From NCBI GenBank assembly GCA_963783085.1, contig CAWAMJ010000019.1:50478-114477 (forward strand): a stretch of DNA of 64,000 nt, written 5' to 3'. This DNA comes from CAVYUC01 sp963783085 (GTDB lineage Bacteria; Bacteroidota; Bacteroidia; Bacteroidales; Prolixibacteraceae). Below, one piece after another: positions 14,010 through 22,617 of the stretch (position 1 is its first letter; the number at the start of each line of letters is the position of its first letter). The position numbers and the translations under genes are program-made. The notes beneath the pieces are model-generated. The model was not told the origin of the DNA. It saw only the letters and a program-made list of their open reading frames with translations, and did no database searches.

Positions 14010-16229
14010 TTAAACTTCAAAACTGTTTTTAACAAACGGCTGATGGTAATAGCGGTTTCCGGTTGCTTTGTACAGTGCATTTGCCAGCGCTCCCATTACC
14101 GGCGGGTAAGGCGGCTCGCCAAGTCCGGTTGGATCAATATCGTTTTCAACAAAATGAACTTCAATTTCTTTTGGCGCCTCGGCATGGCGGATCAGGCGAT
14201 ACATATCAAAGTTGTTTTGTTCGGGCTGGCCGTCGCTAAAAGTTAATTCGCTGTACATGGCATGGCCAATTCCGTCCACGATCCCGCCTTCGGTCATGTT
14301 TTTTGCGGCATCAGGATTTACCACAATACCGCAATCCACAGCAGCATATACTTTCTGAATAACAGGATTATCGTTTTCCATTACCATATCGACCACATTC
14401 GCCACATACGAATTGTGACAGAAATAAGCTGCCACCCCGCGTTTGGTGCTGTTTGAACCGGCGTCCCAGCCTGATTTGTCGCGGACCAGTTCCAGCACGC
14501 CGGCGTACCGGGCTGCATCATAATCGTTGTTTTCACCCACCGGGTTGTCCTGCGCCCGCTTAAGCAAATCGATACGGAATTGCACCGGATCCTTCCCGGC
14601 TGCTTCCGCCACTTCATCGAGGAACGACTGTTCGGCTACCGCATTGAAGTTGGAGCCGGGCGCCCGGAATGCGCCGGTGCTTATGTTTGAATCAACCTGC
14701 CAGCTTTCGGCGAGGTAATTATCCACCGCACCTGCCGGAAAGCGGTTTGCATGCAGCGGACTGCTGGGAATGCCGCCCATTCGTACATGAAACCCAACCA
14801 GATTGTTATCTGCGTCCAGCGCTGCGCGGTAAAGTGCATGGTAAGCCGGCCGGTAAATCCCGTGCGACATATCGTCTTCGCGGGTGTAAATCAGTTTAAC
14901 CGGCGCTTTTACTTTTTGCGAAATAAGCGCAGCTTCCACCATAAAATGACCATATAAACGCCTGCCGAAACCACCGCCCATGCGTGTCATTTGAACATCA
15001 ACCTTTTCCAGTGGCAGGCCAAGCCGCTCGGCTACTGTTTTTTCCATAAACTCGGGAGTCTGTGTCGGCCCTGCCAAAACTGCACCATCGTCAGTTACAT
15101 CGGCAAAAAAATTCATCGGCTCCATGGTATTGTGTGCCAGGAAAGGCGCGGTATAGGTGCGTTCAATTACTTTGGCTGCATTTTTAAAAGCTTTTTCCGG
15201 ATCGCCGTCCCTGCGAACTTCCTTTCCGGGTTTTGCCCCGGCTTCCGTTATTTTTGTGTTGTGGATTGCTGTACTTTCGAGCCCCGCAGGAATTTTCTGT
15301 CCGTTGAAACCGGAAGCAGGTTCCCACTCCATGTTCAGCATCATTTTGGCATTCATCACTTCCCAGGTTGAATTGCCAACCACAACCACCAGGTCGGGAA
15401 AAGAAGTAATATCCGACCATTGCAGTTCGTAATCGTCTTTGTAATTTTTTATGCTGAAAACATCTTTAATCCCCGGCATTGCCTTTGCTTCAGTTGCATC
15501 AAACGATTTGAGCTTCATTCCAAAAGCCGGAGGATGTGCAATCATGGCAATCAGCATCCCTTCTTTTTTGTAATCGAGGCCGAATAACGGCTGACCGGTT
15601 ACAATTTTTTGCCCGTCAACATTTTTCCTGGAAGTTCCGATGATTTTAAAATCTTTCAGATCCTTTAATTTCACCTCTTCGGGAACAGGCATTTGCGCCG
15701 CAGCGGAAGCAACTTCCCCGTAACTGATTTTTTTGCCGCTGTTTTTGTGGTAAAGAATTCCGGCATCCGTAGTGATTTCCTCCACCGGAACGCTCCATTT
15801 TTTTGCAGCAGCCTGCTGTAACATATTGCGTGCAGTGGCGCCGGCCATTCGCAGTCCCGGCCACGCCTGTCGGATGGATTGGCTTCCGCCTGCCAGTTGC
15901 CGGGTGAAAATATCGGTGTTGAGCGGGGCCTGTTCCACAATCACGTTTTTCCAGTCCACATCCAGTTCCTCGGCCACAATCATCGGCATCGAAGTTTTCA
16001 CGTTCTGGCCAATTTCAGGGTTGGGCGACATGATTGTGACCAAACCATTTTCTCCAATTTTCAAAAATCCATTGATTTCAAACCATTCATCGGGCATGGT
16101 TATCGCTTTGGCAGATTCCGTTGCGCAGGCCGACGCCAGCCAGCTAAAACCAATCAACATGCCGCCACCGGCTAAAACTGAACTTCTGATAAAGGAACGC
16201 CTGTCGAGTTTTGTTTTTACAATTGTCAT
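14010..16229 (-). CDS. xanthine dehydrogenase-family molybdopterin-binding subunit (IorB-like), Tat-exported
   Basis: 739 residues. A twin-arginine signal (DRRSFIRSSVLAGGG, about 9-23) is followed by the aldehyde oxidase/xanthine dehydrogenase a/b hammerhead and two molybdopterin-binding domains in the single-chain arrangement of isoquinoline 1-oxidoreductase beta. Visible marks: QMTRMGGGFGRR, TGAFRAPGSN and the catalytic Glu in GLGEPPYPP (E705). It should hydroxylate an N-heterocycle or aldehyde in the periplasm with electrons going to the [2Fe-2S] subunit encoded upstream. No cytochrome c subunit gene is present. Substrate unknown. Confidence 0.9.
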   Translation of the reverse strand: MTIVKTKLDRRSFIRSSVLAGGGMLIGFSWLASACATESAKAITMPDEWFEINGFLKIGENGLVTIMSPNPEIGQNVKTSMPMIVAEELDVDWKNVIVEQAPLNTDIFTRQLAGGSQSIRQAWPGLRMAGATARNMLQQAAAKKWSVPVEEITTDAGILYHKNSGKKISYGEVASAAAQMPVPEEVKLKDLKDFKIIGTSRKNVDGQKIVTGQPLFGLDYKKEGMLIAMIAHPPAFGMKLKSFDATEAKAMPGIKDVFSIKNYKDDYELQWSDITSFPDLVVVVGNSTWEVMNAKMMLNMEWEPASGFNGQKIPAGLESTAIHNTKITEAGAKPGKEVRRDGDPEKAFKNAAKVIERTYTAPFLAHNTMEPMNFFADVTDDGAVLAGPTQTPEFMEKTVAERLGLPLEKVDVQMTRMGGGFGRRLYGHFMVEAALISQKVKAPVKLIYTREDDMSHGIYRPAYHALYRAALDADNNLVGFHVRMGGIPSSPLHANRFPAGAVDNYLAESWQVDSNISTGAFRAPGSNFNAVAEQSFLDEVAEAAGKDPVQFRIDLLKRAQDNPVGENNDYDAARYAGVLELVRDKSGWDAGSNSTKRGVAAYFCHNSYVANVVDMVMENDNPVIQKVYAAVDCGIVVNPDAAKNMTEGGIVDGIGHAMYSELTFSDGQPEQNNFDMYRLIRHAEAPKEIEVHFVENDIDPTGLGEPPYPPVMGALANALYKATGNRYYHQPFVKNSFEV

Positions 16230-16278
16230 TTTGCGTTGTTTTAGATACGATTTTTTTTGAAAAATGAGTAAGATTCCC

Positions 16279-16734
16279 CTATGAATCAGCCGCAGTTTTA
16301 ATGGCTGCTTTTATTCGTGTGTAGGTGCCGCAGCGACAAATATTTCCGTTCATGGCTGCTTCAATTTCCTGGTCGGTGGGCTTCGGATTTGATTGTAACA
16401 GCGCCGATGCACTCATTATTTGCCCCGCCTGGCAATAGCCGCACTGGGGTACATCGTGCTCTATCCAGGCCTTTTGAACCGGGTGGTCGCCATTCTCCGA
16501 TAAGCCTTCGATTGTTGTTATTTCCTTGTCGCCCACAGAATCGACAAAAGTAATGCAGGAACGCACCGCATAGCCGTCCATGTGAATGGTACAGGCGCCG
16601 CATTGTGCAATTCCACATCCGTATTTCGTCCCAACAAGGTTTAAATGATCCCGAAGCACCCAAAGCATTGGCGTAGACGGATCCACATCAACCTCATATT
16701 CTTTTTTGTTGATTTTTAAATTGAAAACTGCCAT
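16279..16734 (-). CDS. [2Fe-2S] small subunit of a molybdenum hydroxylase (IorA-like)
   Basis: 151 residues. The plant-type ferredoxin cluster uses C40, C45, C48 and C60; the second, helical-domain cluster uses C98, C101, C133 and C135 (CGYC...CRC). This is the canonical small subunit of IorAB/XDH-type enzymes. The ATG at 16734 (MAVFNLKINKKEYEV) gives the family N-terminus. It has no Tat signal of its own, so it presumably travels with the Tat-tagged large subunit. First gene of the minus-strand operon. Confidence 0.92.
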   Translation of the reverse strand: MAVFNLKINKKEYEVDVDPSTPMLWVLRDHLNLVGTKYGCGIAQCGACTIHMDGYAVRSCITFVDSVGDKEITTIEGLSENGDHPVQKAWIEHDVPQCGYCQAGQIMSASALLQSNPKPTDQEIEAAMNGNICRCGTYTRIKAAIKTAADS

Positions 16735-17041
16735 AATAGTTAGATTTTTTAATTTGCTGACAACTAGCCGTGAATTAATTAGACAAAAAATCATAAATCA
16801 AACCAATAACAAGAAGAGTATATTTGTTGTTTAAGAGTAAATTGTCTTTTTTTGCAAAATAATACAACAAATCCGTCTGTTTATCAGTTACTAGTTGAAA
16901 TCAGACAGTGTAAATTTTTGATTGCCGGAATTGAAATTTTGATCAACCATTGCCGAATTTTTATCACCATATCATCGGGTCTGGCCATCGGTTTAGAATC
17001 CTGAATCAACTTTTAACCGGCTACAGTAAGAGAAACAATGC
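16735..17041. other. divergent promoter region between the hydroxylase and moa operons
   Basis: About 307 A/T-rich bases between divergent operons, which must hold both promoters. TATATTTG at 16819-16826 matches the Bacteroidota -7 element (TAnnTTTG) on the plus strand, but no TTTG box at the proper distance accompanies it. I see no riboswitch-like structure. Confidence 0.35.
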
Positions 17042-18016
17042 ATGGTAAAAATTGAAGATAAACTGGGAAGGAGATTTGAAAAACTGCGGATTAGTTTGCT
17101 GAATTCCTGTAATTTTTCATGCGTTTACTGCGTGGGAGAGGAGATCGGTGAAAATGTTGTTGCAAAACCTGCGGAAACTGCTTCAGAAAAACAATTGGGT
17201 GTTGATGAGTTTACACAGTTAATTGCAGCAGTGCATCGGTTGACGAACCTGAAAAGCATCAGGCTTACCGGAGGTGAACCGTTGCTGTATTCCAACCTTT
17301 ATCCGTTAATCCGGAATATCCGGAAGATTGGCATAACCGATATCCGGCTTACCACCAACGCTTTTTTCCTGCAGGAACACGCGCAAAAACTCAGGGATGC
17401 AGGCATCGTCTCAGTCAATGCGTCAATTGATGCAATGGATGAGGATGTGTTCAATAAAATAGCTCACCATTCCAATTTAAAAAGGGTTTTGCAGGGCATT
17501 GAAGCTGCGGTAAAAACCGGAATGAACGTAAAACTGAACGCCGTAATTATACGCGGGAAAAATGATTCACAAATCCTCCCGCTTCTCGATTATGCCACCG
17601 GGCTGGGCATTAAAATACGTTTCCTGGAGTTAATGAAAATGGGGCATTTGTACCGTGCCAGAAACGGGTTGTTCTTTTCTGAAAAGGAAATTCTCGAAAC
17701 CATTATGAAAAAACATACGATTACAGAAATCCCACGGAAACATGCGGAAACCGCACATTACTGGCAAACTGCTGAAGGTGGTTTTTTCGGGATTATTGCC
17801 AACGAGTCAACGCCTTTTTGCCACGACTGTAACCGGTTGCGAATGGACAGCAGGGGCTATTTTTTTGGTTGCCTCAGCAATGCTCACGGTGAAAAGCTCG
17901 CACACTGGATTAATAATGACGAAAAGTTGACTGAAAAACTGAAAGGCTTGCTGCGCCTGAAACAGCCGGTAAAATTTCATGGAAGCGAATTATCAATGCT
18001 AAACATAGGAGGTTAG
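17042..18016 (+). CDS. moaA: GTP 3',8-cyclase MoaA
   Basis: 324 residues. Radical SAM cluster C23-x3-C27-x2-C30 (CNFSCVYC), then LRITGGEPLL-like block (SIRLTGGEPLLYS), and the second, C-terminal cluster in TPFCHDCNRLRMDSRG...GC. It ends in GG, as E. coli MoaA does. It turns GTP into 3',8-cyclo-GTP, the first step of molybdopterin synthesis. moaC, which acts next, is not in the window. Its last codons (ATA GGA GGT) also supply a Shine-Dalgarno sequence for moaD. Confidence 0.95.
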   Translation: MVKIEDKLGRRFEKLRISLLNSCNFSCVYCVGEEIGENVVAKPAETASEKQLGVDEFTQLIAAVHRLTNLKSIRLTGGEPLLYSNLYPLIRNIRKIGITDIRLTTNAFFLQEHAQKLRDAGIVSVNASIDAMDEDVFNKIAHHSNLKRVLQGIEAAVKTGMNVKLNAVIIRGKNDSQILPLLDYATGLGIKIRFLELMKMGHLYRARNGLFFSEKEILETIMKKHTITEIPRKHAETAHYWQTAEGGFFGIIANESTPFCHDCNRLRMDSRGYFFGCLSNAHGEKLAHWINNDEKLTEKLKGLLRLKQPVKFHGSELSMLNIGG

Positions 18017-18019
18017 AAA

Positions 18020-18271
18020 ATGGATAAAATGAATATCAAAATCGTTTGTTTTGCGGGGCTTCGAAAATTTTTTGGAAACGAAACAACGGTGTCGGTTGAA
18101 CCGGGGGCAAACTATTCGAAGGTGATCGGCGAATTAATTTTACAAAAACCGGAAGCACAGGAAGTGCTGGCAAGCAGCCGGATTGCTGTAAACGAAGAAT
18201 TCGTCCCGTTAAATGAAAAAATCGAACCAAAAAATACATTGTTTTTGATTCCGCCATCAAGCGGCGGGTAA
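18020..18271 (+). CDS. moaD: molybdopterin synthase sulfur carrier subunit MoaD
   Basis: 83 residues with a ubiquitin-like fold and the C-terminal Gly-Gly (FLIPPSSGG) that is adenylated and then thiocarboxylated. It starts three bases after moaA and is preceded by GGAGGT inside the end of that gene. It works with MoaE (next gene) and is charged by the ThiF/MoeB-like protein at 18741. Confidence 0.93.
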   Translation: MDKMNIKIVCFAGLRKFFGNETTVSVEPGANYSKVIGELILQKPEAQEVLASSRIAVNEEFVPLNEKIEPKNTLFLIPPSSGG

Positions 18272-18283
18272 AGTTTGAACATC

Positions 18284-18757
18284 ATGAAACACTTGCAATA
18301 CAACGATATAAATTATGCTGAACTTTTCGGCGGGTTTCGAAATCCGGATAGCGGGGCGGTGGTACTTTTCAGTGGCGAAGTCCGGGGCAATAACAAAGGG
18401 AAGGAAGTTACGCATCTGGAATATGAGGCGTACGAACCGATGGCTGATAAAATGATTGGCGAAATCCTGAAAGAAGCAAAATCACGGTTCAGTCTCAATC
18501 AGGCTGCCTGTGTTCACCGTTTGGGCCGGGTGGAAATCAGCGGGTGCGCAGTGGTGGTGGTTACCGGCGCCGGACATCGCAAAGAAGCTTACGCCGCCAA
18601 CAGCTACATTATCGACCGGGTAAAAAATGAAGTGCCCATCTGGAAGCACGAATTTTTTGCAGACGGCTCCAGCGAGTGGGGACAAAACTGCGACTGCGTT
18701 TCCGAAAACCACGAACACAGCCCTGAACCCAAACAACAGCATGAAGCAGCTCAATGA
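18284..18757 (+). CDS. moaE: molybdopterin synthase catalytic subunit MoaE
   Basis: 157 residues. HRLGRVEI, VVVTGAGHRKEAY and VPIWKHEFFADG are the family blocks; K114 and K121 correspond to the catalytic lysines of E. coli MoaE (K119, K126). It inserts the two sulfurs from MoaD into cyclic pyranopterin monophosphate. The ATG at 18284 is used instead of an in-frame TTG at 18275. Its 3' end overlaps the next gene by 17 bases. Confidence 0.93.
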   Translation: MKHLQYNDINYAELFGGFRNPDSGAVVLFSGEVRGNNKGKEVTHLEYEAYEPMADKMIGEILKEAKSRFSLNQAACVHRLGRVEISGCAVVVVTGAGHRKEAYAANSYIIDRVKNEVPIWKHEFFADGSSEWGQNCDCVSENHEHSPEPKQQHEAAQ

Positions 18758-19457
18758 CGAAGATTTAATCCGGTTTACCCGCCATTTTTCATTGCCTGAA
18801 ATAGGCCGCGCCGGACAGGAAAAGCTGAAAAATGCGCGGGTTTTGGTCATCGGCGCCGGCGGTTTGGGAAGTCCGCTGCTGATTTATCTCGCTGCTGCCG
18901 GAGTGGGAACACTCGGTATTGCCGACGATGATACAGTCAGTGTTTCCAACCTCCAGCGACAGGTTCTTTACACTGCCGCGGAAGTGGGGAAAAAGAAGGC
19001 AAAACTGGCTTCGCAAAAATTACTGGCCCTGTACCCCGAAATAGCTATTCGCACTTATGATTTACGGATCAATGAAGAAAACGCAGAGAATCTGTTCAGG
19101 GATTATGATATTGTGGCCGACTGCACCGACAATTACAAAACGCGGGCGATATTGGGACGGGTTTCGGCAAAATTGAAGTTGCCGCTGGCTTTTGCATCGG
19201 TTTTAAATTACGAAGGACAAATCACTGTTTTTAACTACGAGGGTGGCCCTGCTTATGCTGATTTGTTTCCGTCAGTTCCCGAAGATGGCATTTACAACGA
19301 AAACGACATCGGGCTGATTGGCGTTTTACCGGGTATTGCGGGAACACTGCAGGCAAACGAAATCATCAAAATTATTACCGGTTACGGCGAAGTAATCAGC
19401 GGCAAACTGCTGGTTTTTAACATTCAGGAAAACCGGTTTAACCTTTTTAAAATCTGA
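18741..19457 (+). CDS. ThiF/MoeB/HesA-type adenylyltransferase without zinc cysteines
   Basis: 238 residues. Nucleotide-binding VIGAGGLGSPLLIYLAAAG (about 34-52), VSNLQRQVLY, ADCTDNYKTR and IGVLPGIAGTLQANEIIK all fit MoeB/ThiF. Its place after moaE implies that it adenylates MoaD. Odd: the cysteine pair of the zinc site (CYRC in E. coli MoeB) reads PAYADLF here, the protein stops before the second pair, and only one cysteine is left in the whole chain. There is no rhodanese domain. The start at 18741 is set by homology; it overlaps moaE. Confidence 0.88.
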   Translation: MKQLNDEDLIRFTRHFSLPEIGRAGQEKLKNARVLVIGAGGLGSPLLIYLAAAGVGTLGIADDDTVSVSNLQRQVLYTAAEVGKKKAKLASQKLLALYPEIAIRTYDLRINEENAENLFRDYDIVADCTDNYKTRAILGRVSAKLKLPLAFASVLNYEGQITVFNYEGGPAYADLFPSVPEDGIYNENDIGLIGVLPGIAGTLQANEIIKIITGYGEVISGKLLVFNIQENRFNLFKI

Positions 19458-19533
19458 ATAAACCGGATGTTCCTGCCAGGGAGTAATTCAGGGACAAGTT
19501 GAAAACCGCAATCTGGCTCAATTTAAATTGCAG

Positions 19534-19692
19534 GCAGGTAATTCAATGTCGTTGAGTCAAAGGGTTTTATTCTGCATATCATCTAATTGAGATTGTCAGG
19601 TTTTGCGAGCGCTGACAAGTCTTTGCTGCCGGTAACCTGTCGACGTCTCTTTAGACTTGACAGCGTTAATGAAATGACATTGGCAGGTAATT
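19534..19692. mobile_element. MITE copy 2 with 10-bp target duplication
   Basis: Element 19544-19682 (139 bp), ends CAATGTCGTT and GAAATGACATTG, imperfectly inverted further in. Perfect direct repeats GCAGGTAATT flank it at 19534-19543 and 19683-19692. The internal words GCTGACAAGTC, AACCTG and AGACTTGACAGCGTTAA are shared, same order and orientation, with copy 1 at 10119-10250. Non-coding. It lies between the convergent moeB-like and treY genes. Confidence 0.85.
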
Positions 19693-19719
19693 ATCATAGT
19701 TTTCAGAACAGCCTTTTCT

Positions 19720-22419
19720 TTACTTCTCCTCCGGCAAACTGCGCAGGACTGCAAAAGGCACAACGTTAAAAATATCGCTTACATTAAGGTTTTCGCCAAC
19801 GGTAATGGCATTTTTGGTGAGCCTGTTTTCCATTGCGGTAGGTTGAAAGCCCGGCAATTTTATCTGCGTGTCTTCCCAGTTGAACCCATCGGGTAAAGTA
19901 GCCGTATTTATCGGAACAGCCACAATCATGTAATCGTGAAAATAATTCCGGTAAAACGCCATCACATTTTTTTTGTATTTGCCGGCGGTTTTTAAAGGGA
20001 TATAACTTCCTTCCTGAAAAAGGACTTCAAACTGCCGCCGCTCCTGCAAAGTGAGCCAGTGTGCCCAATGCTTGATTTTTGGATCGACCGGATTCTCCCA
20101 AAGATTTTTTGCAAGTATTGCTGCATCGGTTTGCCAGGCTTCAGTTAATTCATCGAGTTGGGCCGACAAAGCTTCGTAATCCACCGGCCGCCGGTTGTCT
20201 GGATCCACAAAACTGAGGTTCCAGTTTTCGGTACCCTGAAATGTATCGGGAATGCCGGGCGCCGTGTTTTTTAAAATCACCTGCGTAATTGAATTGACAA
20301 TTCCGTGAGGGATAATTTTTTCAAGAAACGAAATAAAATTGCCGGTAAATTCCGATTTCGGCGACAGAATTTTTTCAACGAACCTGGCAGTTGCCTGTTC
20401 GTAATCTTTATCGGGATTGCTCCACGATGTGTTTTCCTTGGCCTCGCGAAGCGCTTTCACCAGGTAGTTTCGGAAACGTTCAATAAATAAATCATCGGGT
20501 TGGCCGTTCATCGGCACGTGAGCACACAACACCTGGTAAATAAAATATTCGTCGTTTGCCGATGGTATTTCTTTTCCGTCTTTAAACTTTTTGTATTGCC
20601 GGTTTATTTGCCGCCATTCGCGGCTTACGGTAATCCAGTCATCCGGTAAATCGCTTAAAACATTCAACCGGGCGCGGGCATCTTCGCCACGTTTGGTATC
20701 GTGGGTCGAAATTGCGTTCATGGTCAGTGGGAACTTTTCGTGCCTTTCGTGCATGCTCATGTGAAATGTTTCGGGGGTAATCCCAAAATATGCCGGCGAA
20801 TCGCCTACTTCGTTGTGGCAAATAAACGGATTGTAGGAATAAAAAGCGGTGTCTTCAATTCCTTTCGCCATCAGTGGCCCCGTAAATTGCATGCAATGCC
20901 TGAAGAAAGTATCAATCGGCTCTGGCTCCTCTTTTTCTTCTTCTTTTTTCAACATAAACAAACCAAGTAACGCTTTCAAGGCTGCACCATTTTCCTTGTT
21001 CCTTTTCATTGCTGCATTAATAATGTCTTTGACATCCTGCAACTCCGATTTTAAAAAATTGGAAGGCGAGCCGTATATTTTATACACCGGGCACAAAATT
21101 AAAAACTCGGCAATGGCGGTTTCAATTTCTTCTTCGCTGAAATTCTGGCTTTTTATCGAAGGCAGGTTCATGCATTCGCGCGTCAGGTTTTCCAATTCGC
21201 CCTTCAGTCGTTTGTAAAGAATAAACCGGCTTTTGCGATAAAAAACATCGGTGAAATCGTCAATATTGTCGATCCAGTCGATGTAATACGAGTAGAACTC
21301 CGGGCCTCGTTCCGGATTGGTGAGCAGGTTGTTTACCAGGCTCAGGAAATCATAGCCGGTAGATCCGTCGATCGGCCATTTCAGCGGCAGCGATTCTCCT
21401 TTTTCCAGGATTTTTTCAACGGAAATATACATGTCGTTGCCAACCAGTTCCCGAAGCCGCCCAAGGTATTCAGCAGGGTTGTACAACCCGTCGATATGAT
21501 CGATGCGCAATCCATCCACCAGTTGCTGTTCGCTCCATTTTTTGATGAGTTCGTGAGATGCGGCAAATACGTATTGTTTTTGCACATTCACGCAAATTAA
21601 ACCGTTAATGGTGAAAAACCGGCGATAGTTGATTTTTGTTTCCGTATCGCGCCAAAACGACGGATAATAATGCTGCAAATCAACCAGCATTTTTAACTGG
21701 TCGTTATCTTCGTTTACTTCCACTAAACGCCTGTCGATGTAGTTTTTTACAGCCGGCACATTTTGATAATCGTTATACAGCATTTTTTGGGTGCCCGACG
21801 GATTTTCCGAAAACCACTTTTCTTCCAGGTAATTGATGATGTTTCGCGGAATTTGTTTTTTACCGATTGGCCGCAGCAAAGGTTCCAATGACCGGAGCGA
21901 CATCGGATATTCATTTTCAAAGTACTTTAGTTTAAATCCTCCTTTGTTGAAAACCACCTGCAATTCTTTGTCCCGGAGCATTTGTTTCAGCGGTTTTCCG
22001 AAAAAAGGGAGCATTATCCGGTATTTCAGGTTTTCATCGGGATGGTCTTGCCGGATATCAAAATACCGGTAAAACCGGCTGTTTTTTCCCTTTTCCAGAA
22101 CATCGTACATCCACGGATTTTCAGTGGAATACGCCATGTGATTGGGCACAATATCCTGCAGCCATCCCATACCCTTTTCGTGCACCAGGTTCACCAGGTT
22201 TTCAAAATCTTCGTTTGTGCCAATTTCCGGATTTATTTGCTGCGGATCGGTAACATCGTAACCGTGCGCGCTACCTGCAACTGCTTTAAAAACCGGTGAT
22301 GCATATATGGTTTTTATTCCCGATTTGTACAGGTAAGGAATGATTTTTTGTGCGTCGTTCAGGGTAAAATCCTTGTTGAACTGCAACCGGTAAGTAGACA
22401 CCGGATCATATTTTGCCAT
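19720..22419 (-). CDS. treY: malto-oligosyltrehalose synthase TreY
   Basis: 899 residues, GH13 (subfamily of TreY). N-terminal VSTYRLQFNKDFT and VPNHMAYS; catalytic region VDGLRIDHIDGLYNP with nucleophile D307, acid/base E335 in YISVEKI, and STHDTKRGEDARAR with the third carboxylate. It isomerises the reducing-end alpha-1,4 bond of maltodextrin to alpha,alpha-1,1, giving maltooligosyl-trehalose, the substrate of TreZ encoded at the other end of the cluster. Last gene of the operon; 198 bases separate it from glgB. Confidence 0.95.
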   Translation of the reverse strand: MAKYDPVSTYRLQFNKDFTLNDAQKIIPYLYKSGIKTIYASPVFKAVAGSAHGYDVTDPQQINPEIGTNEDFENLVNLVHEKGMGWLQDIVPNHMAYSTENPWMYDVLEKGKNSRFYRYFDIRQDHPDENLKYRIMLPFFGKPLKQMLRDKELQVVFNKGGFKLKYFENEYPMSLRSLEPLLRPIGKKQIPRNIINYLEEKWFSENPSGTQKMLYNDYQNVPAVKNYIDRRLVEVNEDNDQLKMLVDLQHYYPSFWRDTETKINYRRFFTINGLICVNVQKQYVFAASHELIKKWSEQQLVDGLRIDHIDGLYNPAEYLGRLRELVGNDMYISVEKILEKGESLPLKWPIDGSTGYDFLSLVNNLLTNPERGPEFYSYYIDWIDNIDDFTDVFYRKSRFILYKRLKGELENLTRECMNLPSIKSQNFSEEEIETAIAEFLILCPVYKIYGSPSNFLKSELQDVKDIINAAMKRNKENGAALKALLGLFMLKKEEEKEEPEPIDTFFRHCMQFTGPLMAKGIEDTAFYSYNPFICHNEVGDSPAYFGITPETFHMSMHERHEKFPLTMNAISTHDTKRGEDARARLNVLSDLPDDWITVSREWRQINRQYKKFKDGKEIPSANDEYFIYQVLCAHVPMNGQPDDLFIERFRNYLVKALREAKENTSWSNPDKDYEQATARFVEKILSPKSEFTGNFISFLEKIIPHGIVNSITQVILKNTAPGIPDTFQGTENWNLSFVDPDNRRPVDYEALSAQLDELTEAWQTDAAILAKNLWENPVDPKIKHWAHWLTLQERRQFEVLFQEGSYIPLKTAGKYKKNVMAFYRNYFHDYMIVAVPINTATLPDGFNWEDTQIKLPGFQPTAMENRLTKNAITVGENLNVSDIFNVVPFAVLRSLPEEK

Positions 22420-22617
22420 GGCTTTTAAAAATTTGTTTGTCGTGCATTGCTATCATTAGGATTAAATATTTATTTCTGCCCTGAAATCCGGCCTGGCATT
22501 AACTTCAACTACCGGTTTAGCCGGGGGATATACAACCCGCGAAACCGCACTTATGCTTCTTTTCATCCGTAACATTTCCCCGGCGCCTGCGAACGTGAAT
22601 GAAAGTTACTGCATTTG

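Noticed and set aside
16795..17041. Molybdenum-cofactor riboswitch before moaA
   Set aside because: The leader is A/T-rich without a paired structure resembling the known aptamer.
19458..19719. Terminator between the moeB-like gene and treY
   Set aside because: The palindromic parts belong to the MITE with its own target duplication; no separate stem followed by a T run was found.
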